Below are positions 13,506 through 25,630 of a stretch of 64,000 nucleotides of DNA, one piece after another. Under the pieces are notes generated by a model that worked only from the letters and a program-made list of their open reading frames with translations, made no database searches and was not told the origin of the DNA. The translations under genes and the position numbers were made by a program. Source of the stretch: Homalodisca vitripennis (lineage: Eukaryota; Arthropoda; Insecta; Hemiptera; Cicadellidae); contig NC_060213.1 in the NCBI RefSeq assembly GCF_021130785.1, forward strand, positions 133,624,001 to 133,688,000, written 5' to 3'. Position 1 is the first letter of the stretch; each line of letters begins with the position of its first letter.

Positions 13506-14435
13506 AACAAACCTTAGTAAATTTTTCATTGGGTGTATGATGTACAAAATCAAATGCTACCAATGGTCTATGACATTAAGATTACTGCATGACTGTCATT
13601 CTTTTTTTAATTATCATATTTAAAAAAATTACTCAAGAACTTTAAGAATCTTTAGTATACTCTTTATGCTGAAAGAATCTATTATGCTGACACTTGGGTT
13701 TGAAAAATTTAGTTTACAAATTGTGGCCGCTTAAGGAAGAAGGAATAAAAATAACAGGTATAAAATTATTTTGATTGTTTCTCGCTGTTTTATTGTTGTA
13801 CAGTTTACACTATCGTGAAGACACTTTAAATTGAACACACGTGGCTCAAATAAAGTTGCACATATCGCTTGTTTGTTTCTGATTTCAAACTTGTTAATGT
13901 CATTTGATTTGTTGATATAATAATAATAATGATATGTTTTGAATTTCGTAAAATATTTTGCCTCTTTCTTGTAGAATAATTACTATTTAAATAATTTAAA
14001 TGGTCACCTTTTTAAAGTAATGCTTTTTAAAATTTTAATAATATGTTTATTAATGGACCCAGTCAACATACACAGTTTACATAAGTTTGGGTAACGTCAT
14101 TTAAGTAGCATTTTGTAAAATTTTAAAATAAAACTAATAAATTCTTGACAATAATACATTATTTTACTAAACAAATACGGTAACAACGGAATTATTTACA
14201 CCAATTTTTAAGACTCTGTGTGAAAGACAGGCACTACATTTTATCGTAATAATGAAAAATTACTCTAAAACCTAATGTCTGCTGATATGGGGAACATATC
14301 ACAAGATTATCACAAATCGAAATAGTTAGCTAGGACTCTTTATAAAAACTGTATTATATCTTGTGAGATCAGTGTACTTTTACGGTTACTATATAAAGTC
14401 CTCGGGGTACCGGTTTTCATAGTTCAGTACAACCA

Positions 14436-14673
14436 TACAAAATGTATAACGCAACAGTACCCCACTTTCGCCTGCGCTGGTGTCACGTGTGATAGAGTTC
14501 GTGACTTGCATCTTGTGCACAGTTAATCTTCGCCTGTCTGGACTTAAATCAATTCTCAATTTTCTTCCTTTTATGTATTATCCTCCTATGTAAGTATGCT
14601 CTATGTAACTATAGTCCCACTTGATGAAGAGGATGGATTTCAACTTTCGAAACGTTGTGTTATACATTTTGTA
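14436..14673 (+). repeat. Inverted-repeat element with hammerhead-like core, copy A
   Basis: TACAAAATGTATAACGCAAC at 14,436-14,455 is matched by its reverse complement at 14,654-14,673 with a single difference (19/20, and that one can form a G-U pair). Directly before the right arm lie TTGATGA (14,621-14,627) and GAAAC (14,649-14,653), the order CUGAUGA - stem II - GAAA - stem III of a hammerhead ribozyme. The left arm is followed by A then GTA, a permissible NUH triplet. The C3 position is T here, stem II is weak and there is a bulged base, so activity is doubtful. Penelope-like elements and retrozymes are known carriers of hammerheads. Confidence 0.4.
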
Positions 14674-16082
14674 TCTTATAACGATGCCAAATTTCAGAAA
14701 CCCTATTATCCTTTTAAAATAAGCAGTAATTTATTTAGATAGATGCTGTGTTACTGTTTACAATTTACAATTACAATTACAAAGTTACAATTTGTTTAAT
14801 TTACAACTCTGGAACTACTGGATGCAATAGTTTAGTAAGAATTTTAAAATAATAATATAGCACATTTTAAGTATTGAGGAATTATTATAATATTAGTTAT
14901 AGGCTACCACTGTGTAGAGTTTGAACGACGTAAGGGTAGGAATTGTTCAGCAATTCAAGAGATTTAGGCCTACTTTAAACCCACACGTTAACCTCTAAAA
15001 CACACGAACAAAAGTAACCTGTAGAATGTTAAACAACATTAAAAACTCTTGTCAGTCACTGTCAGGTACAAAACTCTCCACACTTCTCAGCTGCCTGGGT
15101 ACCGTTGTATAGCAAACAGACAGCTTACGTGTGGTTTTGTTAATTGAGTTTCTAAGCCTGAAATTGCACAAAAACTGAAATGTTCCTTACGAATAATTTC
15201 GACAAGTTTTCATGTTTGGTTGGTAAACTCTCATATTAACACAACAAATTATTTCACTATAAATGAAAAAGCAACTAAATTGTTTTTAAGAGAAGGAAAC
15301 AGGATTTTTCCGGACATTTGCCATTGTTCAGTGAAACAAGAAATCAGTAACACTACGTTTCAAGATATGCAATCTGATCTCTTCTTCAGGTATATAACTA
15401 ATCTAACACATAATTACAAAATAGGTTAAAATAAAAAATCATAACAAAGCGTTGTGGCACGCTTAAGTCAGGAATCACAACCACCATACTGTTTGTCAAC
15501 TTCACTAACTCTAAAAACATGCACCTAATAAAAAACTATACACAACAGCAATCATTAACACTGAACTACAGAATACATAGTATTTTGTTTCCTTTATAAT
15601 CCTTCCAACGTCAAAAATAACCTTCAAACAAAGAATGTTTTTAAGAATTTGGCGTATTATTTGGAAAGACTGGTACTATATTGTATCATAAAATGAAAAA
15701 AATAAATTAAAACTAATGCCTGTATATGATACAGACTAAAGATACATTTATTAATAAGTGATTAAATAAACAATTAATATTACTGAGGTACGATTACGCC
15801 ACACCCCGTGTCGTAACAAGCTTTGCAGAGATTGCTTGATGATTTCTCGACATATCTTTCCACATGATACATTCGCCTTTTTGGTTATTAAATTGGTTTT
15901 TTTGCGAGAGTAAAATTAATAAAAGTCTACACTACAAGTCAATATATAATGTTGTTGAATGAGCTGTGATCGTTAGGTTTCATGTCGTAATGTGTCACTT
16001 GTCAAAATCAATTATGATTTTAATGAGTTTGTTTACAAGTTTTATTATTCTCCTTTCTATTTGTCATAATAGTACTTATCAG

Positions 16083-16300
16083 ACTAATGTAAAAATATTC
16101 GCTAACGCTCAGCAAATACCTCTTAGTAATAAATACTACTGAGTGGAAAATCCGCGTTTCCGCTTATCTGTCCGCACCGAACTGAACTTTAAACTTTAAA
16201 TTGGTTAATTAATTTCTATCTGAGAAACACTGGGTTCGATTACGGCACATGTCGATTACAGTCATGGGACTGAAGGTTAGCGAATATGTTTACATAGTTC
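16083..16300. mobile_element. MITE-like element with ~30-bp inverted ends, copy A
   Basis: The two ends are imperfect inverted repeats of about 30 bp, with a perfect core ATATTCGCTAAC (16,095-16,106) and GTTAGCGAATAT (16,276-16,287). The 218-bp body has no open frame. Counterparts with the same core arms lie at 31,098/31,279 in B and 53,217/53,400 in C, so the insertion predates the array. The arms contain GCTAACGCTCAG, which ties the element to the GGCTGAGCGTTAGCG family nearby. I could not identify a target-site duplication. Confidence 0.45.
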
Positions 16301-16867
16301 TTATGAGTAACCATGGTAATTACGAGAAAATAGCAGAATAAATCAATTTGATAAGAAACTCAGTACGCTCTTAAGATTTACACATGTAATATTTTAACAC
16401 ATGTAGCCTAAGTATCCCTACACATTTAATATAATTTTTTTGACTACATCTGGTGCTTTATTATTGAAATGCAGGATTGAACCCCAATATGATAAAACGT
16501 GGGAATGTATCATGCGATGAAGTGTCTCAAGAGATAATCCATCTGTATACTTCAAATTTTGTACGAAACTACAGTTCTACATAGACAACAATAAGTTCTA
16601 TGATGGTACATTGGTGACGTCATGCGGAAAATGTATTGAAGCTTATCTAGTTTTCACACTGTTGGTCCCTCAATATATCAGCACGTTATGGGTGGTTGTG
16701 TTCCCTGTTTATTACAAATAATTTGTGGAGAATAATGAATAAAACTGAACTAATCATTAATTAGATTAGTTTTTTTATTTTAAAGTTAATTTCGTTAAGT
16801 GAACTCTTATTAAAAGTATATAATTTTATAAATTTTCTTAGTATTATATTATTTTAACGTATTTGTT

Positions 16868-17300
16868 TATTGGCTGAGCGTTAGCGAAGCCTATCATTTG
16901 ATAAGCTAGAAAAATGCTATACCTGTCTGTACATACTGTATCGCGAAAACGAGCTGACCCAACGACAAATTGTATGAAGGTTAATTCTTATATAAGAAAT
17001 ATAGAGTTCTGTGATCGTCCATTTCATCCCATCGGATTTTGCTGACGGTTAGTACAATTTTTTACATTCTTCTTACCGTTAATTACGATTAACATTTTAT
17101 CCGACTTTCTATATCTCTGTCAGACCGCACGATATATTGTGAATGAACTCGCCTATAGACCTGACATTTTCCATATAACTTCATTTCTATTTAGGCAAGC
17201 CTGTTTTTGATAATAGTGCATGACATTCTATGAGGTTTGGCTGAGCGTTAGCGGAAATTTTTGCATCGGTTTCTTGGAGTAACCATGATTAACCATAATT
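16868..17300 (+). repeat. Two degenerate GGCTGAGCGTTAGCG-family repeats, copy A
   Basis: GGCTGAGCGTTAGCG occurs at about 16,871 and 17,239. Related strings occur at 18,848 (GGCTGAGCGTTTAGC), 23,408 and 25,990. They tend to be followed by CTGTCTGTCTGT-like bases (16,922; 26,040) and, further on, by a GTTCTATGATGGTGCAT-like string (16,595; 26,600). I read these as decayed copies of one dispersed element family of unknown class. Counterparts lie at about 31,880-32,310 and 53,990-54,420. Confidence 0.4.
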
Positions 17301-20300
17301 AATTTCGTAAACAAAATGAGTACAATTATTTGGTATTGTAATACATATACAAGTAGCGTAAGGAAAATAGAGATATGGGCTTAAATATTTATTTACGGCA
17401 TAGTCTTTTTTACAATACGAAATTTGTCGTACTTTGGTAATATAGACGCATCTATGAAATTGTATTTATGTTTCACCTACTAACTTCTTTACCCAACCTC
17501 CTGTTACAGCTTATATTAAAAGTACGTGTTGAATAAAATCCAATCAACTCCTAAATCATCTATAGTATTAGGTTAAAATCTTTCGTATCAGTAAATAATT
17601 GGTTCATAAAATGTTATGTTGTTACGCCCAACTCACTAACATATAAGGTATTAATCTATATGGGCGCTAAAGTTAGTTATCCCTTTCAACAGGAGCAGAT
17701 GTAATAAATTTAATACAATGAATGTTCCTCTGTACAAGTACCCTTGTTTAATGCAAATTGTTAATTTGTTCACATTCCCACTAGAATAACGGCACAATAG
17801 CTACGATTCCAGGTGATTTGCTTAAAATAAATGCAATTGCTGCCCTAAAGTACCTTTATATCCCGTTTAGAATCAAAGTTTAGTAAGCTTGCAGCACTCA
17901 AAATCTGCGGATATAGTAAGCTAAGAAATTGAACCAATAACAGTGTACAACCTCCATAAAATTTGAGAGAATATAAAAATGTCCATAAAACAAAACTGTT
18001 ACATAAGACATCCAAGAGCCTACATGAAGTATAAAAATCAAAATTTTTTACTTCGATAGGGGTGGAGAAGAATAAATTATGAATAATACTCTTTGTTTTA
18101 TTCAGCAATCAATTCCATTTTGGTCCAAAATTTAAAGTTAACTTTCAGAAATTCATGCGTAATAATGTAATTGAAGCCATCTAACATTCAAATAAAATTA
18201 CATAATATTTAATAGTCACGTATTCAGTAATAACCTTATTGAAAAAGTGTTCAACAAAAATGGGATAATTCACGAACATAATGGGTAATTCCAAGAATAA
18301 TAGTCAGGTATATTTCATACTTCTGACCTTTAAGCAGTTATAAATAAAATTTAATAGTCTATGAGATTGTTCTTTTTCTTTGATTTTTATAAAACATAAT
18401 ACACTTAGACTAAAGTTGAAATAACCTACCTTGGTAAAAAAATACCATACTTTGAGGAAATGTGTCACGGTAAGAAAGTTGTTCTGGTAGATCATATGCT
18501 CAAACCTTCAAGCTTGAATTTAAACTAATGTTATAAGTATATACGTATCAAACAATAATGTTTGATACTCTATTAAATAGAGATGATCACCTTTGCATTG
18601 CTGCAGCTGGTGAAACAATAAACACAGTAGTGAGGTTTGCATGCAGTACCAAATATTTTATTGTTTATATGTATCTTAAAATCAAATAAGAACAGTCTGA
18701 TAATTATTGAATATTCTCACTTATACCAATTACTGTATAGTAGAAGGTTTTACATACACAAGATAAGATAATTTTTGCCCAATTGCTTATAGAAGATTTA
18801 GGGTTGTGTCCTTAAAATACATTTATATATTTAGTTATGTAATTTCATTGGCTGAGCGTTTAGCAGTTTATTTCTCTCCGGTTGGTGACAAGATAAGATT
18901 TATGTCTCTGTTTGTGTCCATATTTATCCACAATAACTTTAGAGGGAAGTAACTCGACAAACAACAATAATTAATAAGGAAAGTTAGGGTTGAATTCGGT
19001 GTGAAAACTGAAACATGGGTCCACTGGGAGTTGTTCTCAGGGCAAGTATGTTGTCCACTTAGATCTAACACAGCTTTCCACAGTCTGATATTTTTTTTGA
19101 TTATAATTAAATAAAATGTAATATTTTTTACATTATACGAATTTCGTAAATTTCTTTTACAATAAGGTTACAGTGTGTTTGAGCATTTATACAAATTGAC
19201 TTTTAAAATAACAGGAGGACTGTGCCATTCAATGACAGGATGTTAATGTAAAAAAATAATATAAAAATTAATTGTAATAAAATTAATAACAATATTAATG
19301 ATTTTTATATTGATTTTCATACGATTACCATGTAGCAAATAGTAAAATATACTAATTCCTTCTATTATTTACAAAAGCATAAATAAGTACGCTAGACAGA
19401 ACAATAGGATCACAATGTGGGACATGAACTTGTGGGATGTTAACTCATAAACGTCCTTCAGGTAAGAAGTAATTCTAAACTGCTGTTCATACACACAGAA
19501 CAGAACACAACCAAGTCCACCACTGGTAATAAGTACTGGTACGTCTCTGTTATACTAAGAGTTCTCCAATACTTCTTCCTTACCTCCTTGTATCTCTGAA
19601 TGCCTTTATATTGTTTTATCGTTAAATAACTGGTTATGTTGGGGTTTTTAAACTCCCTTGAAGGACAAATGTAAATACTTCGCGTTGTACACACGAAATA
19701 CAAATTTTACTCCATACTTCAGTGTGAAAAAGTAACCAATAAATATTACAGACAAGGCAATCGTGATGTACTAAATGCATATTTTAGGTTAATGTGATTG
19801 GACTTTGAGAGTAATGAGTTGTAATGCTCCTAAGTAAAATTTACTGCTTCTAGGAGGTGTTTTTTATCCGACTGTGTTTGATACTAACAAGGGCAAACCA
19901 GATGGTCGTTCAAGTTAATGTGGAGTATGATTTATCAAAATTCACTCTTACCTTTAAAGTGTAGCTTAAACCATTTATATTTTACTGGAGGAAATAATTG
20001 TGAAGGATGGTATCTAATTCCCATATCAACACTCAAATTATGCAAAAATTAGTATCTCTAAGAAGCTGTACGTTAAGATCGTGTAAACCTTTATGTTAAA
20101 GAAAACACGATAAATTTCAAGATTATGTAAGAGAGATTGAAGAGATACTGATAATGAGTCTGGAAGGTAATATGTTAATTCTTGAAAGGTTTACTTACAG
20201 TTGCAGACTGCTTGCAGATTATAAAGCTAGACTTAGATGACAATATATCATTTATTTGTGCCAATATCAATTACTTAGTTTGGAAATTGATTAATCCTAT

Positions 20301-20842
20301 GTATAGATTAAGATACGTTTGTGTTTCTGTCACAAAGGTATTTGATCACGGAATTCAATTACCAAGGACAATAGCTGGCTAACGTCCACTGTGATAAGAA
20401 ACGTTGTTCGAGGCATCTCTTTCGGTTCAACTTCAGGTTCAATGTCTTACTTGAACAAAAGATAACAACTCCTGATGCTGTATAATGCAAAAGGTGCAAT
20501 GTGAACCAATTACTCCAGATTTCAAGTTTTAAAAGTAGCGTGATAAAGCCCCTATAAAACTAAGAAAAGTACAGACTAGTTATAAATAAAAAATGTATAG
20601 AATTTGCTAGATACAAAGAATATTATTTATAACAAGAAAAACAATGATTAACTTTGATAAAAAAGTTTTCTTATGCAAATGAATTTGGTGTAATACTTTT
20701 ATTTTCAATATTTATCAGTTCTGTATGGAAAAAATAAAATTCAATTGTTTTTAGTTTATTGTAATGTTCCGCGAAATATTATCTTGAAGAAATATTTATA
20801 AAACCGTTACCTAAATTTACGTCGTACTTTTCTTTATATAAC
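17301..20842. other. Unit interior, no gene supported
   Basis: Several short minus-strand frames here (for example an 87-codon frame at 17,845-18,108) recur in B only because the DNA is almost identical. The frame is broken in C. Differences between copies show no codon bias. I see no splice-compatible gene. Confidence 0.5.
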
Positions 20843-21375
20843 ACTAGCTGTTTCCCGCGGCTTCGCACGCTTTTCGTACGCTTTGCCCGTGTAAGAGCAT
20901 TTCTGGTTCAAGTAAATTATATTTCCATTGCCAATCTAGAGTTTGCCTTGATCTCACGATCATGAAAATCTATCAAAAGTGTATTGTACACGTACATGTC
21001 CTTTATTATAAAGTGGTCTAACACTCAACCTTTAAGTTCAACCAGAAACTTATTTTAAAGACAAATATACATCTTTACTTAGCGCCTTCAAATAGTATTT
21101 GGCAGTTAAATATACGTAACTGCCTTGCAATTTCAGTTTATAATGTGCAGGCAAATTATCGCCTACACAGTGCGATATTTTAGTTTTTTATGTGCAGGGT
21201 TGCATGACTTTTATCTTTTGCAGCGCCGTCTGGTGGCGAGTTACATCAATGGGCGTAGCATACAAACATTCTCAGCGGAAAAAATACATATACATACAAA
21301 TTTTCATAATGATCAGCCACATAGGTTATGATTCTATAAAGGACAAACACACAAACATTCATTTATATATATATA

Positions 21376-21431
<56 letters not shown>
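20843..21431 (+). mobile_element. Dispersed element ending in a TA run, copy A
   Basis: The segment starts at ACTAGCTGTTTCCCGCGGC and ends in an ACAAACATTCATTTA string followed by about 68 bp of TA repeats (21,364-21,431). Repeats that begin ACTAGCTG...CGCGGCTTCGC and end in a (TATA)n tail are widespread in arthropods and other animals. No enzyme is encoded. It carries a CTCF-like motif, listed separately. Class unknown (SINE, RTE 3' fragment or DNA element are all possible). Confidence 0.4.
21222..21236 (-). promoter_or_regulatory. CTCF-like motif, copy A
   Basis: The minus strand reads CCACCAGACGGCGCT, which matches 13 of 15 positions of the common CTCF core CCACCAGGGGGCGCT and resembles insect CTCF sites of the GCGCCATCT type. 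It lies inside the TA-ended dispersed element. Binding is inferred. Confidence 0.3.
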
Positions 21432-21433
<2 letters not shown>

Positions 21434-24400
21434 TTGAGATTAAATTACCTCAATTGCTCAGAGAATCTTCAGTGCTAATATTGAGTGAAGCTCATTTCAC
21501 CTTCCGCCTAGAGAGCAGTGTATGAATTCTAAAAATAATTCAGATCGACTGCGGGGATCAGGATTTTACGTCTGACTAAAGAACAAGTATGCAATGATTG
21601 GAAACAGTCTTCACTCTTTACCTTTTTCTTTCTACTAATTGTTTTCCGTGGCTAATTTATATAGCAGTTTATATTCTTAGAAATCCCTTTTAATCCTTTC
21701 TACACTCTGAACTTGCATAGCGAATTATTTCCCGTAAACAACCAACATCAAAACAAACAGAGGACCCATTGGCTCTCTGTCCTTTGAATTAAGTACAGCC
21801 TGGGTTTATATCCGGTTTGGACTAGAGCTCGCTCTATCAGTGATGTCCATCTCGTTCTCTAACGCCTTATCTATCCCACTCACTCTGCTTTTTGATTTTC
21901 CTGCGCAGATCTATAGACTGTGTATGGCCAGAGTAAGGCTTAGTAAGGGAAGTATTCTCTTCTCCCCCTCCAAAGATATGGAGAGACACGAATAATATAA
22001 AGCATCTAAATACGAAGGGTGTAGTGCAAAACACTAATTCGATTGCATTATTACTAAACTAGGATTATTTAATAAATTGAGGCAGACGATAGTGTTACAA
22101 CTAGAATTAATAAAGCTATATCAGTAAATATATAGTAGCAAAGTCTAGGGGATGTAACAGTTATATCGAGAAGATTACATAGCAAAGCTGTGTTACGGCT
22201 CCGGGATATTGTCACTAGCTGCGGTTGTCTTCAGAGCCTCTGATTTAAACTTTGACCATTGTTTTGATTACTTGTTGAATTTTTACGTAATTTTAAAATA
22301 CTTGTTTACCGTTAAACAGTTGAAAAAGTGTTCATTAAACGTACCGTGTGTTAGATCCTAATATCGTCGTTCTCACATTTAATCTGGTCCTTAAAAATAA
22401 TTTTTTCATGTTTTTTTTTATTAAAACTCCTAGAATTTTAGATTATATAAAGAATTATGTGTTTTAAAATGGCGACGATAAATAATAACCTATGTTTTCT
22501 TAAAAGCATATGCAAAAAGAAAAAAGGTGTGCTGTCAACATTTTCACCGATGTAAGATCAATTTTATTAATAATTCTTTTCAAAAAGATTTTAAATTTAA
22601 ATTTTTGAACGCAAAACATTTAAGGCGAATAATAAAAACTCATTATCAACATTTAGCTTCGATATTATATTGATTTTTTTGAAATTATAAGGAAGTAAAT
22701 TACTTCTAGAATATTCTTGCCATGAACTTTTGTCTTCATTTATAGCACTTATAAGCGAAAAAATGCAAAACCATAGGAGAATTTTTCTCTAATATAAATT
22801 TTAATTTATTGTTCGAAATCCAACAAAACGCTAGATAAAATATAGAAATATTTCTAAAATAACAGCATTGAATGGTTACAGATAGTATTATTTGAACTGG
22901 GACAAACGAATTGACGTCATTAAAGACAATAACAAGCACAACCCTGGGATATTATCAGTTGTACGAAGAGGGTTACATGACAAAAGCTGTGTTTCTGCTG
23001 AGAGACATTATCGCTGTAGTTGTGGTCGGTGTGGAAGCTCTGCTATCCGATTTTGACTGTTTCTTTATTTCTGGGTAACGACGAAACAACAAAATATTTT
23101 AATGTTACATACGCAAAAACTACTCCTGTAATACAAAATAACTGCGTTAACATATAACGCATATGCATAATACAAAATTTAATTTAATATAATTAAAATA
23201 TTGAATTTATATTTTACCAACAACAAAAATACGAAGCTATATACCCTCTTATATAAACTAATGGTTAAAAATGTTGAAATAAAGCACTATTCATTCTCTG
23301 AATCACAGGTAAAGAATATTGTAAAAGCATATTTTGCTGTGTTATAACATAAAGAATAACTCAGAAAAGAGATAACTAACCTATTACATGTGAATCTGGG
23401 TTCCATTATGGCATTGACTGAGCGGTAAAATAATTAAAAAATCATTAATTTCTGTCTGTCCGTCCATCTGCATGATACAAATTATATTTCGTTCAACCAC
23501 GAAATTGTTCCGATTCTGACACACTTCTTCTTTTGTCTGACAAGGGGAAGTTAAAATTCTAACTATTGTATGACTTTTTCCCTCTCCTGGGAAATTTTAT
23601 TGTTGAACCATGATGTCGAATAAATGAGTTGGAGGAAATTGTTCCTTTCAATTCAACTATACTATAACAGTTTATATAAGATAAATGTGAAGGAAGGTTG
23701 GGTGTTCTTAGTGTAACACTGTCGTAGTATGAACAAGTACAATATACAATTTTGAGGTATAACTGTAACATGCAAAATTAGAATAGTTATATGTAATATT
23801 ATAATATTAACATGTGAAATTAATTAGTTGTAATATTACAGTGAGTTTTTTAAAATACAATTTTATGTTGAAGAAGGCATATCACGTTAAGTACACATAG
23901 CAGAGTTAAGTTGAACATTGCACCTGAGGTCAGTATAACATCCAATAACACAAAGAGCCGGTGTCCTATAGCCTTGGGCTGTTGTTAATTTCCCTGTGTC
24001 CAAGTTACTTTTACTTTACCAGGTAATCCTGTTAAGGTTTCCTCAACCCTCATTATAAAGTAAGCGACAGATTTTCAAGGAGCCTTTTATATTATTATGA
24101 AATAAAATTTCTTAAATTGGAACTAATTGCTTTCATTATGGAACTAAGGGAAGAAAATTAATGTTGTCCTTTATAAACTGGAGCATTTATTTCAGCTTGT
24201 CGGTTTACTGCGGTATAATTTTGTAAGTGTTTATTAACACATTTTCATAATCACGACTCTTCGCGCAATACAATTAAAACTAACATTTTCATTAAATAAC
24301 GAATGGTGATTGCTACATGTAACCTTTATTAAATGTTGTTACCAAATTCAAAACCCATAAATTGCAGCTTATACTGCATATTGCTGATATTTATTTGTTA

Positions 24401-24970
24401 TGAATTTTAAACAAACAAGAATATTTTGATTTTGAAACATTTTTGTAGATCCAGTGTTTCTTTTTTTTACAGATATAATTGATTGTTAATATTATGTGAC
24501 GCATTTTTGTAATTATCAATACATATGTAAGGCATAGTAATTTCTTTTTTTAATGGTGATGAAAATAAATTGCACATTACGTAAAGTTTATGTGGGGGCT
24601 GTGTGCTATTTAATTTACTCTTATAAGAATAATGTAAAACATATCCAAATTGCTCTGTTATTAATAGTCCAAAAGTTTTGGTTGAGGTATCATTTTAACA
24701 CTTGTAAAAACGTAAAGTATGATTCCTATTTGTGTTATTTTGATATAAATATTATGTGTGTCACTATATTTTAAAACGTAAAATTCAAAGCTATTTTATG
24801 GCGATGATGCTTTCGTTATCCAAGCTCAATTTGGTAATACAAAAACTATAATTTGTTTTGTGCAGTTATTAAAACATACCACTTCTATTGGACTAAAGTG
24901 GAAACCATGTCCTGGCAGACAAAGCTGCTACGACATTTTTTACGTCACATGTAATTGAAACTTAAAAATC
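21432..24970. other. Unit interior, no gene supported
   Basis: Non-coding DNA shared with B and in part with C. It includes the TTAA at 22,920-22,923 that is the empty counterpart of the piggyBac target in C. The best frames are under 75 codons. Confidence 0.5.
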
Positions 24971-24972
24971 TA

Positions 24973-25630
24973 CTTGCTGGATTTATTCAATTTCCATTAC
25001 TAATAATTTGGGAATTCTAAACTCCTTATTGTCGAGTAAGGTGTTCATGAGGTTTTGTTATAGAACGTATTATAGAATTAAGTTCCACATTATACTCAAG
25101 ATTTAAATTATTTATTCAATTTATATTACTAATAGTTTTGTGTATTCTAAACTCCCTTATTGTCGAGTAAGGTGTTCATGAGGTTTTATTATTGGACGTA
25201 TTATGGAATGAAATTCCACATTATACTGAAGATTTAAATATTTATTTAATTTCCATTTCTAATAGTTTTGTGTATTATAAACTCCCTTATTGTTATGTAA
25301 GGTGTTCATGAGGTTTTATTATTGGACGTATTATAGAATGAATTTTCACATCGTACTCAAGATTTAAATTATTTATTCAATTTCCATTACTAATTGTTTC
25401 GTGTATTCTAAATTCTCTTATTTTTAAGTAAGGTGTTTATGAGGTTTTATTATAGAGCGTATTGTAAAATGAATTTTCACATTATACTCAAGATTTAAAA
25501 TCTTTATTCAATTTCCATTACTAATAATTTTGTGTAATCTAACTCCCTTATTGTTGAGTAAGGTTTTTCATGACGTTTTATTATAGTACGTAGTACGAAA
25601 TAATTTTCCACATTATACTCAAGATTTAAT
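24973..25630. repeat. 130-bp tandem repeat, five copies
   Basis: A unit containing TTCAATTTCCATTACTAAT and GAGTAAGGTGTTCATGAGG repeats with landmarks at 25,031, 25,162, 25,292, 25,423 and 25,553, a period of 130-131 bp. Copies differ by about 5-15%. Copy B has a single unit at about 47,400-47,530. Confidence 0.85.

Noticed and set aside
16231..16241. GGTTCGATTAC, resembling the B box of a tRNA gene or SINE
   Set aside because: The last positions do not fit, there is no A box at the right distance, and no cloverleaf can be drawn.
17845..18108. 87-codon minus-strand frame, identical in protein in copy B (32,856-33,119)
   Set aside because: It is identical only because A and B are nearly identical there. 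In C the frame is broken by one base (around 55,080). No family features.
18868..19071. 67-codon minus-strand frame kept open in all three copies (also 33,886 and 55,976)
   Set aside because: The few differences alter residues, there is no recognisable domain, and the frame overlaps a decayed dispersed repeat.
20182..20382. 66-codon frame kept open in all three copies (also 40,166 and 57,311)
   Set aside because: The visible differences between copies all change the amino acid, the start would be TTG, and the copies are too similar for an open frame of this size to be informative.
21192..21437. Frames with long Tyr-Ile runs (also 6,071, 41,171 and 58,189)
   Set aside because: They are translations of TA microsatellites.
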